DNA of 64,000 nucleotides from Dactylosporangium sp. AC04546. Its GTDB lineage: Bacteria > Actinomycetota > Actinomycetes > Mycobacteriales > Micromonosporaceae. Positions 1 through 7,729 of this stretch are shown here, in pieces (within the stretch, counting starts at the first letter, position 1; the number at the start of each line of letters is the position of its first letter). The stretch lies in the NCBI RefSeq assembly GCF_022095675.1, contig NZ_JAHYSG010000020.1, positions 73,356 to 137,355 of the forward strand. The letters run 5' to 3'. The notes under the pieces were generated by a model, which worked only from the letters and a program-made list of their open reading frames with translations, did not search any database and was not told the DNA's origin. The position numbers were made by a program, and so were the translations under genes.

Positions 1-16
1 TGCTGATATCCGCTCA
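1..16 (-). CDS. 5' end of a gene leaving the left edge (partial)
   Basis: An ATG on the minus strand at 16 is preceded by a purine-rich GAGGGAG box about 8 nt upstream, and the frame stays open to the window edge (MSGYQ). Only five codons are visible, so nothing can be said about the product. The call rests on the ribosome binding site and on the lack of any convincing gene in 17-217. It would be divergent from nothing nearby and co-directional with the 2TM gene at 218-442. Confidence 0.3.
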
Positions 17-217
17 TGTGGTGTGCTCCCTCGACGACCTCGATGCCCTGAACCGTGATATCGGCACCGCCCCTGGCGGGTCGCCGGTGACCCGTCCGTG
101 CTTCCGTGTGCCGCACGCCGGGCGACGCTACGGTCGCCCGGCCACGGAGGGCAACGCTGCGCTCACCGCGCCGCCACCGGCCTGCGCCGGACCAGGAAAC
201 TTACAGCGATCGATCTG

Positions 218-442
218 CTACGGCACCCGCGACGCCTGGGTGCGACGGGGCGACCTGGAGACGCCCCAGATGTGGAACACCAACCCGATTCCCCAGGCCA
301 CGATCGACCAGATGGGCCAGAAGTGGTTGGCGGAGTCGAACATCCACCACACCATCACCTGCACCACGTTGAAGACCACGTAGCAGAGCACGTGAATCCG
401 TAGGCCCCATTTCCGGGCCGCTTCGCTCTTCGTCGATGTCAT
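218..442 (-). CDS. small 2TM-domain membrane protein
   Basis: This 74-residue protein has two hydrophobic helices (about residues 17-34 and 43-60) joined by a short polar turn. The N-terminus is charged (TSTKSEAARKWGLR) and the tail is Arg-rich. The aromatic pattern (VMVWWMFD, FWPIW, HIWG) is typical of the 2TM domain family found alone or fused to LytTR and histidine kinase proteins in bacteria. Its function is unknown. It is transcribed divergently from the exported hydrolase at 559, with a TetR-type palindrome between the two starts, so both may share a repressor. Confidence 0.75.
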   Translation of the reverse strand: MTSTKSEAARKWGLRIHVLCYVVFNVVQVMVWWMFDSANHFWPIWSIVAWGIGLVFHIWGVSRSPRRTQASRVP

Positions 443-474
443 GCCGGCACGCTAGGTCGGCCGACTTCCCGACG

Positions 475-493
475 AGTGAATCGGCCGTTCACT
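475..493. promoter_or_regulatory. 19 bp inverted repeat, TetR-type operator candidate
   Basis: AGTGAA-N7-TTCACT forms a perfect 6 bp inverted repeat. It sits in the 116 bp divergent gap between the 2TM gene (start 442) and the hydrolase (start 559). Arms and spacing fit the size of TetR-family operators. No TetR gene lies beside it, so the regulator would act in trans. Assigning the family is inference. Confidence 0.5.
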
Positions 494-558
494 GATCGTC
501 AAGTGCCCGTCCTTAGGTTCAGCCGCACGCTGTCGGAGACGAACGTGAGGACACGACC

Positions 559-1341
559 ATGACGACGACCCGCCGAACCTTGCTGGCCGGAACCGCCGCG
601 GCCGCCGCAGGCGCCGTGCTCGCGCAACCCGAGGCGCTGGCACACCGCCGACCCGAACCGACCGTGGTGCTCGTGCACGGCGCGTTCGCTGACGCCTCCG
701 GCTGGCACGGGGTGGCCGCCGAGCTGGCCCGCGCCGGGTATCCGGTGATCGCCCCGCCGAACCCGCTGCGCGGCGTCGCCGCCGACGCCGCATACCTCGC
801 CAGCATCCTCGCCACGCTCAGCGGCCCGCTCGTGCTCGTCGCGCACTCCTACGGCGGCATGGTCATCTCGAACGCCGCGACCGGCAACGCCAACGTGAAG
901 GCGCTGGTCTATGTGGCGGCGTTCGCTCCCGACGAGGGCGACACCGTCCCGGGTCTGCAGTACCGCTACCCGGGCAGCCAGGTCACCCCCGAGGCGCTCG
1001 ACTTCCGCCCGCACCCGACGGGCGCCGACGCGTACATCAAGAAAGAGCTGTTCCGGGACGCGTTCGCGGGCGACCTGCCGAAGGCGACGGCATCGCTGAT
1101 GTGGGCCGGCCAGCGGCCGCTGAACGCGAGCACGTTCGAGGAACCGTCGGGGGTTCCGGCGTGGCGGACGATCCCGTCGTGGTATCTCGCCGCCCGTAAC
1201 GACCATGTGATTCCCGTTGCGGCGCAACGGTTCATGGCGCAGCGCGCCGGGTCGCGGGTCACCGAGGTCGCCGCGTCGCACGTGGCGATGATGTCCCAGC
1301 CCGTCGCGACGGTCGACCTCATCATGCGCGCGGCACGCTGA
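559..1341 (+). CDS. Tat-exported alpha/beta hydrolase
   Basis: This is a 260-residue alpha/beta hydrolase. The N-terminus TTTRRTLLAG, followed by an Ala-rich stretch ending near ALA, is a twin-arginine signal peptide, so the enzyme probably acts outside the membrane. The fold is shown by the oxyanion strand VLVHGAFADASGW, the nucleophile elbow AHSYGGM and a C-terminal catalytic His in ASHVAMM. This is the short EstC/salicylate-esterase-like subgroup; the substrate is unknown. Its TGA overlaps the ATG of the MMPL gene (TGATG), which implies translational coupling in a three-gene operon with two exporters. That context suggests detoxification of a small ester or drug-like compound. Confidence 0.88.
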   Translation: MTTTRRTLLAGTAAAAAGAVLAQPEALAHRRPEPTVVLVHGAFADASGWHGVAAELARAGYPVIAPPNPLRGVAADAAYLASILATLSGPLVLVAHSYGGMVISNAATGNANVKALVYVAAFAPDEGDTVPGLQYRYPGSQVTPEALDFRPHPTGADAYIKKELFRDAFAGDLPKATASLMWAGQRPLNASTFEEPSGVPAWRTIPSWYLAARNDHVIPVAAQRFMAQRAGSRVTEVAASHVAMMSQPVATVDLIMRAAR

Positions 1342-3488
1342 TGTTCGAGCGTTGGGGACGCACCGTGGTGCGCCGCCGCTGGTGGGTGATCGGTGCCGCG
1401 CTGGCGTTCATGGCCTTCGGCGGCATCTGGGGTACCCAGGTCTTCGGCGCGCTGATCACGGAGGGGTTCGACGACCCGCACAGTGAAAGCTCCCGTGCGG
1501 TCGTCCGGGCCGAGCAGACGTTGGGACGCACCGGCAACGACGTCGTGGTCGTCTACCGGAGCCCGACCACGACGGTCGACGACCCGGCGTTCGAGCGGGC
1601 GGTGAGCGAGACGCTGGCCGCGCTGCCGGCGGGCGAGGTGACGGCGACGGTCACCTACTGGAATACGAACAGGAGCCCGGGCCTGGTCAGCCACGACCGG
1701 CGGGCCACCTACGCGGTGCTGACGCTGGCCGGCGACGACGAGACCGAGCGTGGCGAGGCGCTGGAGCGTATCTCGGGTGGTCTGGCCGCGCCCGGCCTGC
1801 AGACGCAGGTCGGCGGCATCACCGCCGTCAGCCGCGACATCCGTGACCGGGTGGCGGCCGACATCGCCCTCGCTGAGACCATCAGCATCCCGGTGCTGCT
1901 GGCACTGCTGGTCGTCGTCTTCGGCAGCGTGGCCGCGGCGAGCCTGCCCCTGGCGATCGGGGGCCTGGCCATCCTCGGTGCGTTCACCGCGCTGCGTGCG
2001 ATGAGCGCCGTCACGGACGTGTCGGTGTTCTCCGTCAACGTGGTGACCATCCTCGGGCTGGGGCTGGCGATCGACTACGGCCTGTTCATGGTCGGCCGGT
2101 TCCGGGAGGAGATCGCCCGCGGGGCCGGTGTGGAAGACGCGGTGGCCCGCACGATGGCCACAGCCGGGCGCACCGTCGCGGTCTCCGGCATCACGGTCGC
2201 GGTGTCGCTGGCCGGTCTGCTCATCTTCCCGATGGCGTTCCTGCGCTCGATGGGGCTCGGCGGGCTGTCCGCGGTACTGGTGGCGATGGTGGCGGCGTTG
2301 ACCGTCCTGCCCGCCCTGCTCGGTGTTCTCGGCCGTCGCGTCGACGCACTGTCCGTGCGCCGGCGCCGGCCTTCGCCGAGACGCGACGAGCACGGCTTCT
2401 GGTACCGGCTGGCGCACAGCATCATGCGCCGTCCGGTCCTCTACGCGGTCGGCGTGCTCGCCGTGCTCCTGCTGGCCGGCGCACCGTTCCTCCGCGTCGA
2501 GTTCGGCGGCATCGACCCTCGGGTGCTCCCGGCCGGCACGGAGAGCCGCGCGGTCACCGAGACCGTCGACCGGGACTTCGTCCAGAACAGCCAGCTTCCG
2601 ATCGAGGCGATCGTCACCGCGCCGGACCCGGCCACGCTGGAGCCCTACGTCGCCGCCGTCCGCGCTGTCGACGGGGTGGCCACCGCCGACGTCACCGGCC
2701 GGGCCGGCGACGTCTTCCGGGTGACCGTCACGTACGCCAGTGACCCGATCTCGGCGCAGACCCGCGACCTCGTCGGCGACATCCGCGCCGTCCCGGCGCC
2801 ACCCGGCGGCGAGGTGCTCGTCGGTGGTCTCACCGCACGGCTGGCCGACCAGCTCGACGCCGTCGCCGACCGGCTGCCGTGGATGGCGCTCATCATCGTC
2901 GGCGCGACATTCATCCTGCTGTTCCTGGCCTTCGGCTCGCTCGTGCTGCCGGTCAAGGCGATCGTGATGAACGTCCTGTCGCTCGGCGCGTCGTTCGGCG
3001 CCCTGGTTCTGATCTTTCAGGACGGACACTTGAGCGGCCTGTTGAACTTCACCTCCACAGGCACGCTGGAGGCCACGCAACCGATTCTCGTGCTCGCGGT
3101 CGTCTTCGGGTTGTCGATGGACTACGAGGTCTTCCTCATGTCGCGCATCCGCGAGGAGTACGACCGCACCGGCGACAACACTCAGGCGGTCGCGGTCGGG
3201 CTGCAGCGCAGTGGCCGGATCATCACCAGCGCGGCGCTGCTCATCCTGGTCGTCATCGGGCTGTTCTCCATCTCCGGGATCACGTTCATCAAGCTGATCG
3301 GGGTCGCGCTGCTGATCGCGGTCCTGGTCGACGCCACCATTGTGCGGGCGGTGCTGGTGCCCGCGACGATGCGGCTGCTCGGCTCGGCGAACTGGTGGGC
3401 GCCGGCGCCACTGCGACGCTTCCACGACCGCCACGGCTTCCGCGAGTCCGAGGCACCACCGGCTCCGGTCACCGTGAGGGTCTCGTGA
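1341..3488 (+). CDS. MMPL/RND-family transporter
   Basis: This 715-residue protein has the two-fold repeated RND layout of one TM helix, a periplasmic-type loop and a 5-helix bundle, given twice. The first bundle lies near residues 180-340 (GLGLAIDYGLFMVGRFREE) and the second near residues 510-690 (FGLSMDYEVFLMSRIREEY). The Asp-Tyr pairs in both bundles are the proton-relay signature of actinobacterial MMPL proteins. It would be a plasma-membrane, proton-driven exporter of a lipid or hydrophobic compound. The start codon overlaps the stop of the upstream hydrolase, and its stop overlaps the next MFS start. Confidence 0.93.
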   Translation: MFERWGRTVVRRRWWVIGAALAFMAFGGIWGTQVFGALITEGFDDPHSESSRAVVRAEQTLGRTGNDVVVVYRSPTTTVDDPAFERAVSETLAALPAGEVTATVTYWNTNRSPGLVSHDRRATYAVLTLAGDDETERGEALERISGGLAAPGLQTQVGGITAVSRDIRDRVAADIALAETISIPVLLALLVVVFGSVAAASLPLAIGGLAILGAFTALRAMSAVTDVSVFSVNVVTILGLGLAIDYGLFMVGRFREEIARGAGVEDAVARTMATAGRTVAVSGITVAVSLAGLLIFPMAFLRSMGLGGLSAVLVAMVAALTVLPALLGVLGRRVDALSVRRRRPSPRRDEHGFWYRLAHSIMRRPVLYAVGVLAVLLLAGAPFLRVEFGGIDPRVLPAGTESRAVTETVDRDFVQNSQLPIEAIVTAPDPATLEPYVAAVRAVDGVATADVTGRAGDVFRVTVTYASDPISAQTRDLVGDIRAVPAPPGGEVLVGGLTARLADQLDAVADRLPWMALIIVGATFILLFLAFGSLVLPVKAIVMNVLSLGASFGALVLIFQDGHLSGLLNFTSTGTLEATQPILVLAVVFGLSMDYEVFLMSRIREEYDRTGDNTQAVAVGLQRSGRIITSAALLILVVIGLFSISGITFIKLIGVALLIAVLVDATIVRAVLVPATMRLLGSANWWAPAPLRRFHDRHGFRESEAPPAPVTVRVS

Positions 3489-4738
3489 TGCACGGGCACG
3501 CGTACCACAGCCAATGCGTCGCGGAGGAGCAGCGGCACACCGCCGCGACCAGCCGCGTCCGCAGCCCGAGGCTGGCGCTGTTCGCGCTGGCGCTGGGTAC
3601 CTTCGCGATCGGCACCGGGGAGTTCGGCAGCAACGGCATCATCCAGCTGTTCGCCGCCGACCTCGACGTGTCGATCCCGGTGGCGACACACGCGATCACC
3701 GCCTACGCGGTCGGTGTGATGATCGGCTCCCCGGCGATCGTCGTGCTCGCCGCCCGGATCAACCGACGAACGTTGCTCCTGGGCCTGATCGGGCTGTTCC
3801 TTATCGGCAACGGGCTGTCGGCGGTGGCGCCGGACGCCACCTCGCTCGTCGTCTTCCGGTTCCTCGCCGGCTCCGTGCAGGGCGCGTTCTTCGGTGCGGG
3901 CGCGGTCGTCGCCGCGTACGTGTACGGTCCGGGCCGGGGTGGACGGGCGTTCGCGACCGTGATGAGCGGTCTCACCGTCGCCGCGATCGCCGGATCGCCG
4001 GTGGGCACGCTCATCGGCCAGAACGCCGGTTGGCGGGTCCTGTTCTGGGTCGTCGCCGGCCTCGGCCTGCTCGCCGGTGCCGCGCTGCTGGCCTGGCTGC
4101 CCCGCACCGACGACCTCCGGGGACGCTCCATCGCCAACGAGGTCGACGCGCTGCGCCGACGCGGTGTCTGGTTGATCGTCGCCGTCGCGGCGCTGGGCAT
4201 CTCCAGCATCTTCGCCGTGTACACGTTTATCGGTCCGTTCGTCACCGACGCGGCGCGGCGGGACGCCGCGCTCATCCCGGCGGCGCTCGCCGTCTTCGGG
4301 ATCGGTATGGCCGTGGGCAACCACGTGGGTGGACGCGTCGCTGACCGGCACGAGCACCGCGGACTGGTCTGGGGCTACGGCGGTGCGCTGGTCTTCCTCC
4401 TGCTGATCGGCGTGGGCGGGAGCAGCGTCGCCGTCCTGCTGCCGTGCCTGTTCGGTGTCGGGGCGACCATGATGGCGGCGATACCGACCATTCAGGTCCA
4501 ACTGACCCGGGTGGCGCCCGGGGCGCCGACCCTCAAGGGCGCGCTCAACCTGGCAGCCCTGAACCTGGCGAACGCGCTCGGCGCGATCGGCGGCGCCTTC
4601 ACCCTCGACGCCGGGTGGGGGACCCTGTCCACCGTCTGGGCGGGCTTCGTCATGACCGCCGCCGGTCTGCTCCTGTACGCCGTGACCGTCGCGCGAGTGA
4701 AACCGGTGCGCGCGGCGGTCGCGGTGGGCGCGAGATGA
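3488..4738 (+). CDS. MFS efflux transporter (AraJ/drug:H+ antiporter type)
   Basis: A 416-residue, 12-helix major facilitator. Helix 1 carries ALGTFAIGTGEFGSNGII, followed by the cytoplasmic RINRRTLL loop and FRFLAGSVQGAFFGAG in helix 4, as in DHA1-type sugar and drug efflux proteins. The frame is open far upstream, but the ATG at 3488 overlaps the MMPL stop as TGATG and gives a sensible 35-residue tail before helix 1, so I start there. It is the third gene of the hydrolase-MMPL-MFS operon. Confidence 0.92.
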   Translation: MHGHAYHSQCVAEEQRHTAATSRVRSPRLALFALALGTFAIGTGEFGSNGIIQLFAADLDVSIPVATHAITAYAVGVMIGSPAIVVLAARINRRTLLLGLIGLFLIGNGLSAVAPDATSLVVFRFLAGSVQGAFFGAGAVVAAYVYGPGRGGRAFATVMSGLTVAAIAGSPVGTLIGQNAGWRVLFWVVAGLGLLAGAALLAWLPRTDDLRGRSIANEVDALRRRGVWLIVAVAALGISSIFAVYTFIGPFVTDAARRDAALIPAALAVFGIGMAVGNHVGGRVADRHEHRGLVWGYGGALVFLLLIGVGGSSVAVLLPCLFGVGATMMAAIPTIQVQLTRVAPGAPTLKGALNLAALNLANALGAIGGAFTLDAGWGTLSTVWAGFVMTAAGLLLYAVTVARVKPVRAAVAVGAR

Positions 4739-4802
4739 CGGCGCAGTTGCGCGGGCGCCGTCTCCTCCGTCCACCGCGCCCGCGCCGATCTATCATGACC
4801 GG

Positions 4803-7187
4803 GTGCCAGGCCAGACGTCCCCGTTCGGCGACCGCCTTCGGGCGTTGCGCCGGGCCGCCGGCCTGACCATGGAGCAGCTGGCGGAGAGGTCCGGTGTCAG
4901 CGCCCGGGCCATCTCCGACATGGAGCGCGGGCGCAGCCGCGCACCGCAGGCCCGCACCCTCGCCGCTCTCGCCGACGGGTTGGGCCTCGACGGTGACGCC
5001 AGGGCCGGCCTCACGGCCGCGGCGAAGGAGGCCCGGTCCCCGAGCGCGGCCGGCCGTCCCCGGCTGTGCGAGCCGCCACGCGGCGTCACGGACTTCGTCG
5101 GCCGGCAGGCCGAGCTCGAGATCGTCCGGCACGCCGCGAAGCAGGCCGTCGAGGGCGACGACCTACCGCCGGTCCTCGTCGTGCACGGGCAGCCGGGACT
5201 GGGCAAGACCGCGTTGGCGGTCCGGGCCGCGAACGAACTGCGCGACGACTTCCCCGACGGCTGCCTGTACGTCGACCTGCGCGGGGTCGACGCCACGCCG
5301 CTGCCCGCCGGAGACGCCCTGCTGCGCCTGCTGCGTGCGCTCGGCGTCAGGCCCGACCAGGTCGCCGACAGTGACGACGAACGCTGCGCCCATCTCCGCG
5401 GGATCCTGCGTGACCGGCGATGCCTGTTGGTCCTCGACAACGCCGGTTCGGAGGCGCAGGTCCGGCCGCTGCTCCCCGCGGGCGGCAGGTGCCTCGTCGT
5501 CGTGACCAGCCGGCGCGCGCTCGGCGGTCTCGAAGGGGTGCTGCGCATCGCGCTGCCGCCCCTCGCGCCGGAAGAGTCCGCCGGCCTGCTGCGTTCCATC
5601 GCCAGGCAGGCCGCCGACCCGCAGACGGCGCCACAGGTCGACAGGGTCACCGACCTGTGCGGGCACCTGCCGCTGGCCCTGCGGATCGCCGGGACCCGCC
5701 TCGCCAGCCGTCCGCGATGGACGGTCGGACAACTGGTCGACCGGCTCGCCGATGCCGGCCGCCGGCTGGCCGCGCTGTCCGCGGGCGACACCGCAGTGGC
5801 GACGGCGTTCGCGTTGTCGTACGTGCAACTGCCCGCTCCCACCGCCCAGCTGTTCCGCCGCCTCGCCCACGTTCCGGCCGCCGACTTCGCGGCGCCGCTC
5901 GCGGCGGTGCTCATCGAGGCCGCGCTGCCCGACGCCCAGGACCGCCTGGAGGATCTGGTGGAGGTCGGGCTGCTGCAGACGGAGGGCGTCGACCGCTACC
6001 GGTTCCACGACCTGATCCGGCTCTACGCCGACGAGCGGCTCCACGCCGAGGAGCCATCCGACACCCGCACGGTGACCATCGAGCGGATGAACGCCTGGCT
6101 GCTGGACACCGTCGTCGTCGCCGGCCGGTGGTACGAACCCGGGTACGGCAGGTTGCCCGACGGCTGGGCCGGCCTGGCGCCCCTGGCCACCCTGGAGGAG
6201 GCTGACGCCTGGCTGCGGGTGGAGTCCGACAACTGGCTGCCGGCGTTGCGCACCGCCGCCGCCGAAGGCCGCCACCAACTCGTCGCCGACGTCGCCGCGG
6301 CAACCCGCTGGTACTCCGAGTCGACGCTACGGTGGCGCGGCTGGTACGAGGTGCGCCGGATGGCCCGCGCCGCGGCCGACGCGCTGCCCGACCGGCGCCA
6401 GCAGGCCTTCCACACCAGCCTCTACGCCTGGACGGCGGTGTATCTGATGGCCCTGTACGAGGAGGCCGCGGAGGTGGCGATGGAGGCATACCGGCTCGCA
6501 CAGTCGATCGGTGACCTCCAGGAGCAGGCCCGCGCCCTCAGTTCGGCCGGCGCCGCCTGGCTGAACCTCCGCCGTTTCGACGACGCGCTGTGGGCCCACC
6601 GCACCGGATGCGAGCTGGCCGACCGGGCCGACGACCACGCCCTGTACGTGGATCATGCGGTGGGCGTCGGCTATGCGTTGGAGTACCTGGGCCGCTACGA
6701 CGAGGCGGTCGGCAAGTTCCAGCGGGCCCTGGCCGAACTCGACCGACGTCCGGTCGCCGCCCGCCCGGCCCTCACCGCAAGGGCCGGTGCGGTATACGGC
6801 GTGGCGTCCTGCTTCGACCACGCCAAGCGCCACGAGGAGTCGCTGCGCGCGGTCGAACGGGCGCTGCCGGTGCTGATCGAGAACCGTGACGACGACGTGG
6901 TGGCCTTCGCGCTCGTCCTGCGGGGCAAGGCCCGGGCCGCGCTCGGCCAGCCCGCCGAGGCCCGCGCCGACCTGACCCGTGCCCTGGAGATGCTCGCCGG
7001 CAGCCTGCCCAGCCGGCTCGAGGACGAGGCGCGGGCGATGCTGCCCACGCTGGACGACACAGGTCCGGCCGAGGCCCGCGCCGACCTGACCCGCGCCCTG
7101 GAGGTACTCGCCGACAGCCTGCCCAGCCGGCTCGAGACCGAGGCCCGGGCGACACGGGCCGTCCTGGACGGCACGGACCCTGCCTGA
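4803..7187 (+). CDS. XRE-family regulator with NB-ARC ATPase and TPR region
   Basis: This is a 794-residue regulator. Residues 6-62 form an HTH_3/XRE DNA-binding domain (LTMEQLAERSGVSARAISD). An AfsR-like NB-ARC ATPase follows, with P-loop GQPGLGKTAL and Walker B CLLVLDNA, and residues 430-790 are helical TPR-like repeats. Such proteins are ATP-switched transcriptional regulators of specialised metabolism in actinomycetes. A GTG at 4803 is chosen because HTH helix 1 begins a few residues later. The C-terminus contains an exact-register duplication of 38 residues (see the repeat entry). It stands alone, 64 nt after the MFS gene. Confidence 0.9.
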   Translation: MPGQTSPFGDRLRALRRAAGLTMEQLAERSGVSARAISDMERGRSRAPQARTLAALADGLGLDGDARAGLTAAAKEARSPSAAGRPRLCEPPRGVTDFVGRQAELEIVRHAAKQAVEGDDLPPVLVVHGQPGLGKTALAVRAANELRDDFPDGCLYVDLRGVDATPLPAGDALLRLLRALGVRPDQVADSDDERCAHLRGILRDRRCLLVLDNAGSEAQVRPLLPAGGRCLVVVTSRRALGGLEGVLRIALPPLAPEESAGLLRSIARQAADPQTAPQVDRVTDLCGHLPLALRIAGTRLASRPRWTVGQLVDRLADAGRRLAALSAGDTAVATAFALSYVQLPAPTAQLFRRLAHVPAADFAAPLAAVLIEAALPDAQDRLEDLVEVGLLQTEGVDRYRFHDLIRLYADERLHAEEPSDTRTVTIERMNAWLLDTVVVAGRWYEPGYGRLPDGWAGLAPLATLEEADAWLRVESDNWLPALRTAAAEGRHQLVADVAAATRWYSESTLRWRGWYEVRRMARAAADALPDRRQQAFHTSLYAWTAVYLMALYEEAAEVAMEAYRLAQSIGDLQEQARALSSAGAAWLNLRRFDDALWAHRTGCELADRADDHALYVDHAVGVGYALEYLGRYDEAVGKFQRALAELDRRPVAARPALTARAGAVYGVASCFDHAKRHEESLRAVERALPVLIENRDDDVVAFALVLRGKARAALGQPAEARADLTRALEMLAGSLPSRLEDEARAMLPTLDDTGPAEARADLTRALEVLADSLPSRLETEARATRAVLDGTDPA
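6951..7178 (+). repeat. 114 bp in-frame tandem duplication
   Basis: Two adjacent 114 bp units (6951-7064 and 7065-7178) encode 38-residue copies starting PAEARADLTRALE. The first half of each unit is nearly identical (AEARADLTRALE, SLPSRLE) and the second half has diverged. The unit is one TPR hairpin long, so it extends the TPR superhelix of the XRE-NB-ARC regulator by one repeat. The DNA similarity shows a recent duplication. Confidence 0.9.
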
Positions 7188-7243
7188 CGTTCTGCGTATT
7201 TTTCTGCATTGTCCGGCCCGGGCCACCTTGTTTGGGTGGTGGC

Positions 7244-7729
7244 ATGGTCACTTCACCGACTGTTGCCAGGGCATCTCCTCTCCACCGCGGTCTCACGTCG
7301 GGCCAGATCGGGATGCTCACGATCGGCGGGGTCATCGGCACCGGGCTGTTCCTCGGCTCCGGCCTCGCCGTGTCCATGGCCGGACCGACCGTACTGCTCA
7401 CCTTCGTCGTCGGTGGGCTCCTCGCGATCGCCCTCACCTACGCGGCGACCGAGATGGCGCTCGCCCGCCCCGACCTCCACGGGTTCGGCGCGTTCACCCA
7501 CCGCTACCTCGGCCCCCTCGCCGGGTTCACCCAGCGCTGGCTGTACTGGGGCGTGGTCGCGATCAGCACCGGCTTCGCGGCGGCGGTCGCGATGGCGGCG
7601 GTGGTCGTGAGCATGCTGTTCGTCGGGATGTTCCGGGTCGCGTGGATTCTCGGCGCGCCGACCGTGGTGGTGATCGTGGTGACGTACGCGCTGACCCGAA
7701 CGGTACGGCGCACGCGTGTCCATGATTAG
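7244..7729 (+). pseudogene. amino-acid permease (APC family), N-terminal stump
   Basis: The frame encodes the first four or so helices of an amino-acid permease: GQIGMLTIGGVIGTGLFLGSG is the conserved TM1 motif of the GabP/AnsP/LysP branch, followed by helices 2-4 with YAATEMALARP. It then stops after about 162 residues, against about 450-500 for the family, with no continuation in other frames. The open frame runs 14 nt into the start of the SARP regulator. I take the ATG at 7244 as start; a TTG at 7232 is also in frame. The gene was probably cut by a deletion or insertion that brought the SARP gene in. Confidence 0.75.

Noticed and set aside
18..383. Plus-strand frame near the left edge
   Set aside because: No domain, overlaps the convincing 2TM gene on the other strand, and its sequence is compositionally poor.
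966..3434. Very long open frame on the minus strand opposite the MMPL gene
   Set aside because: It is Arg/Gln/Asp-rich nonsense produced by GC-biased third positions; the plus-strand MMPL and hydrolase genes explain the DNA.
2879..3487. Longer start for the MFS gene inside the MMPL gene
   Set aside because: This part encodes Arg/His-rich sequence and is fully covered by the MMPL transmembrane region; the ATG at 3488 fits the TGATG coupling.
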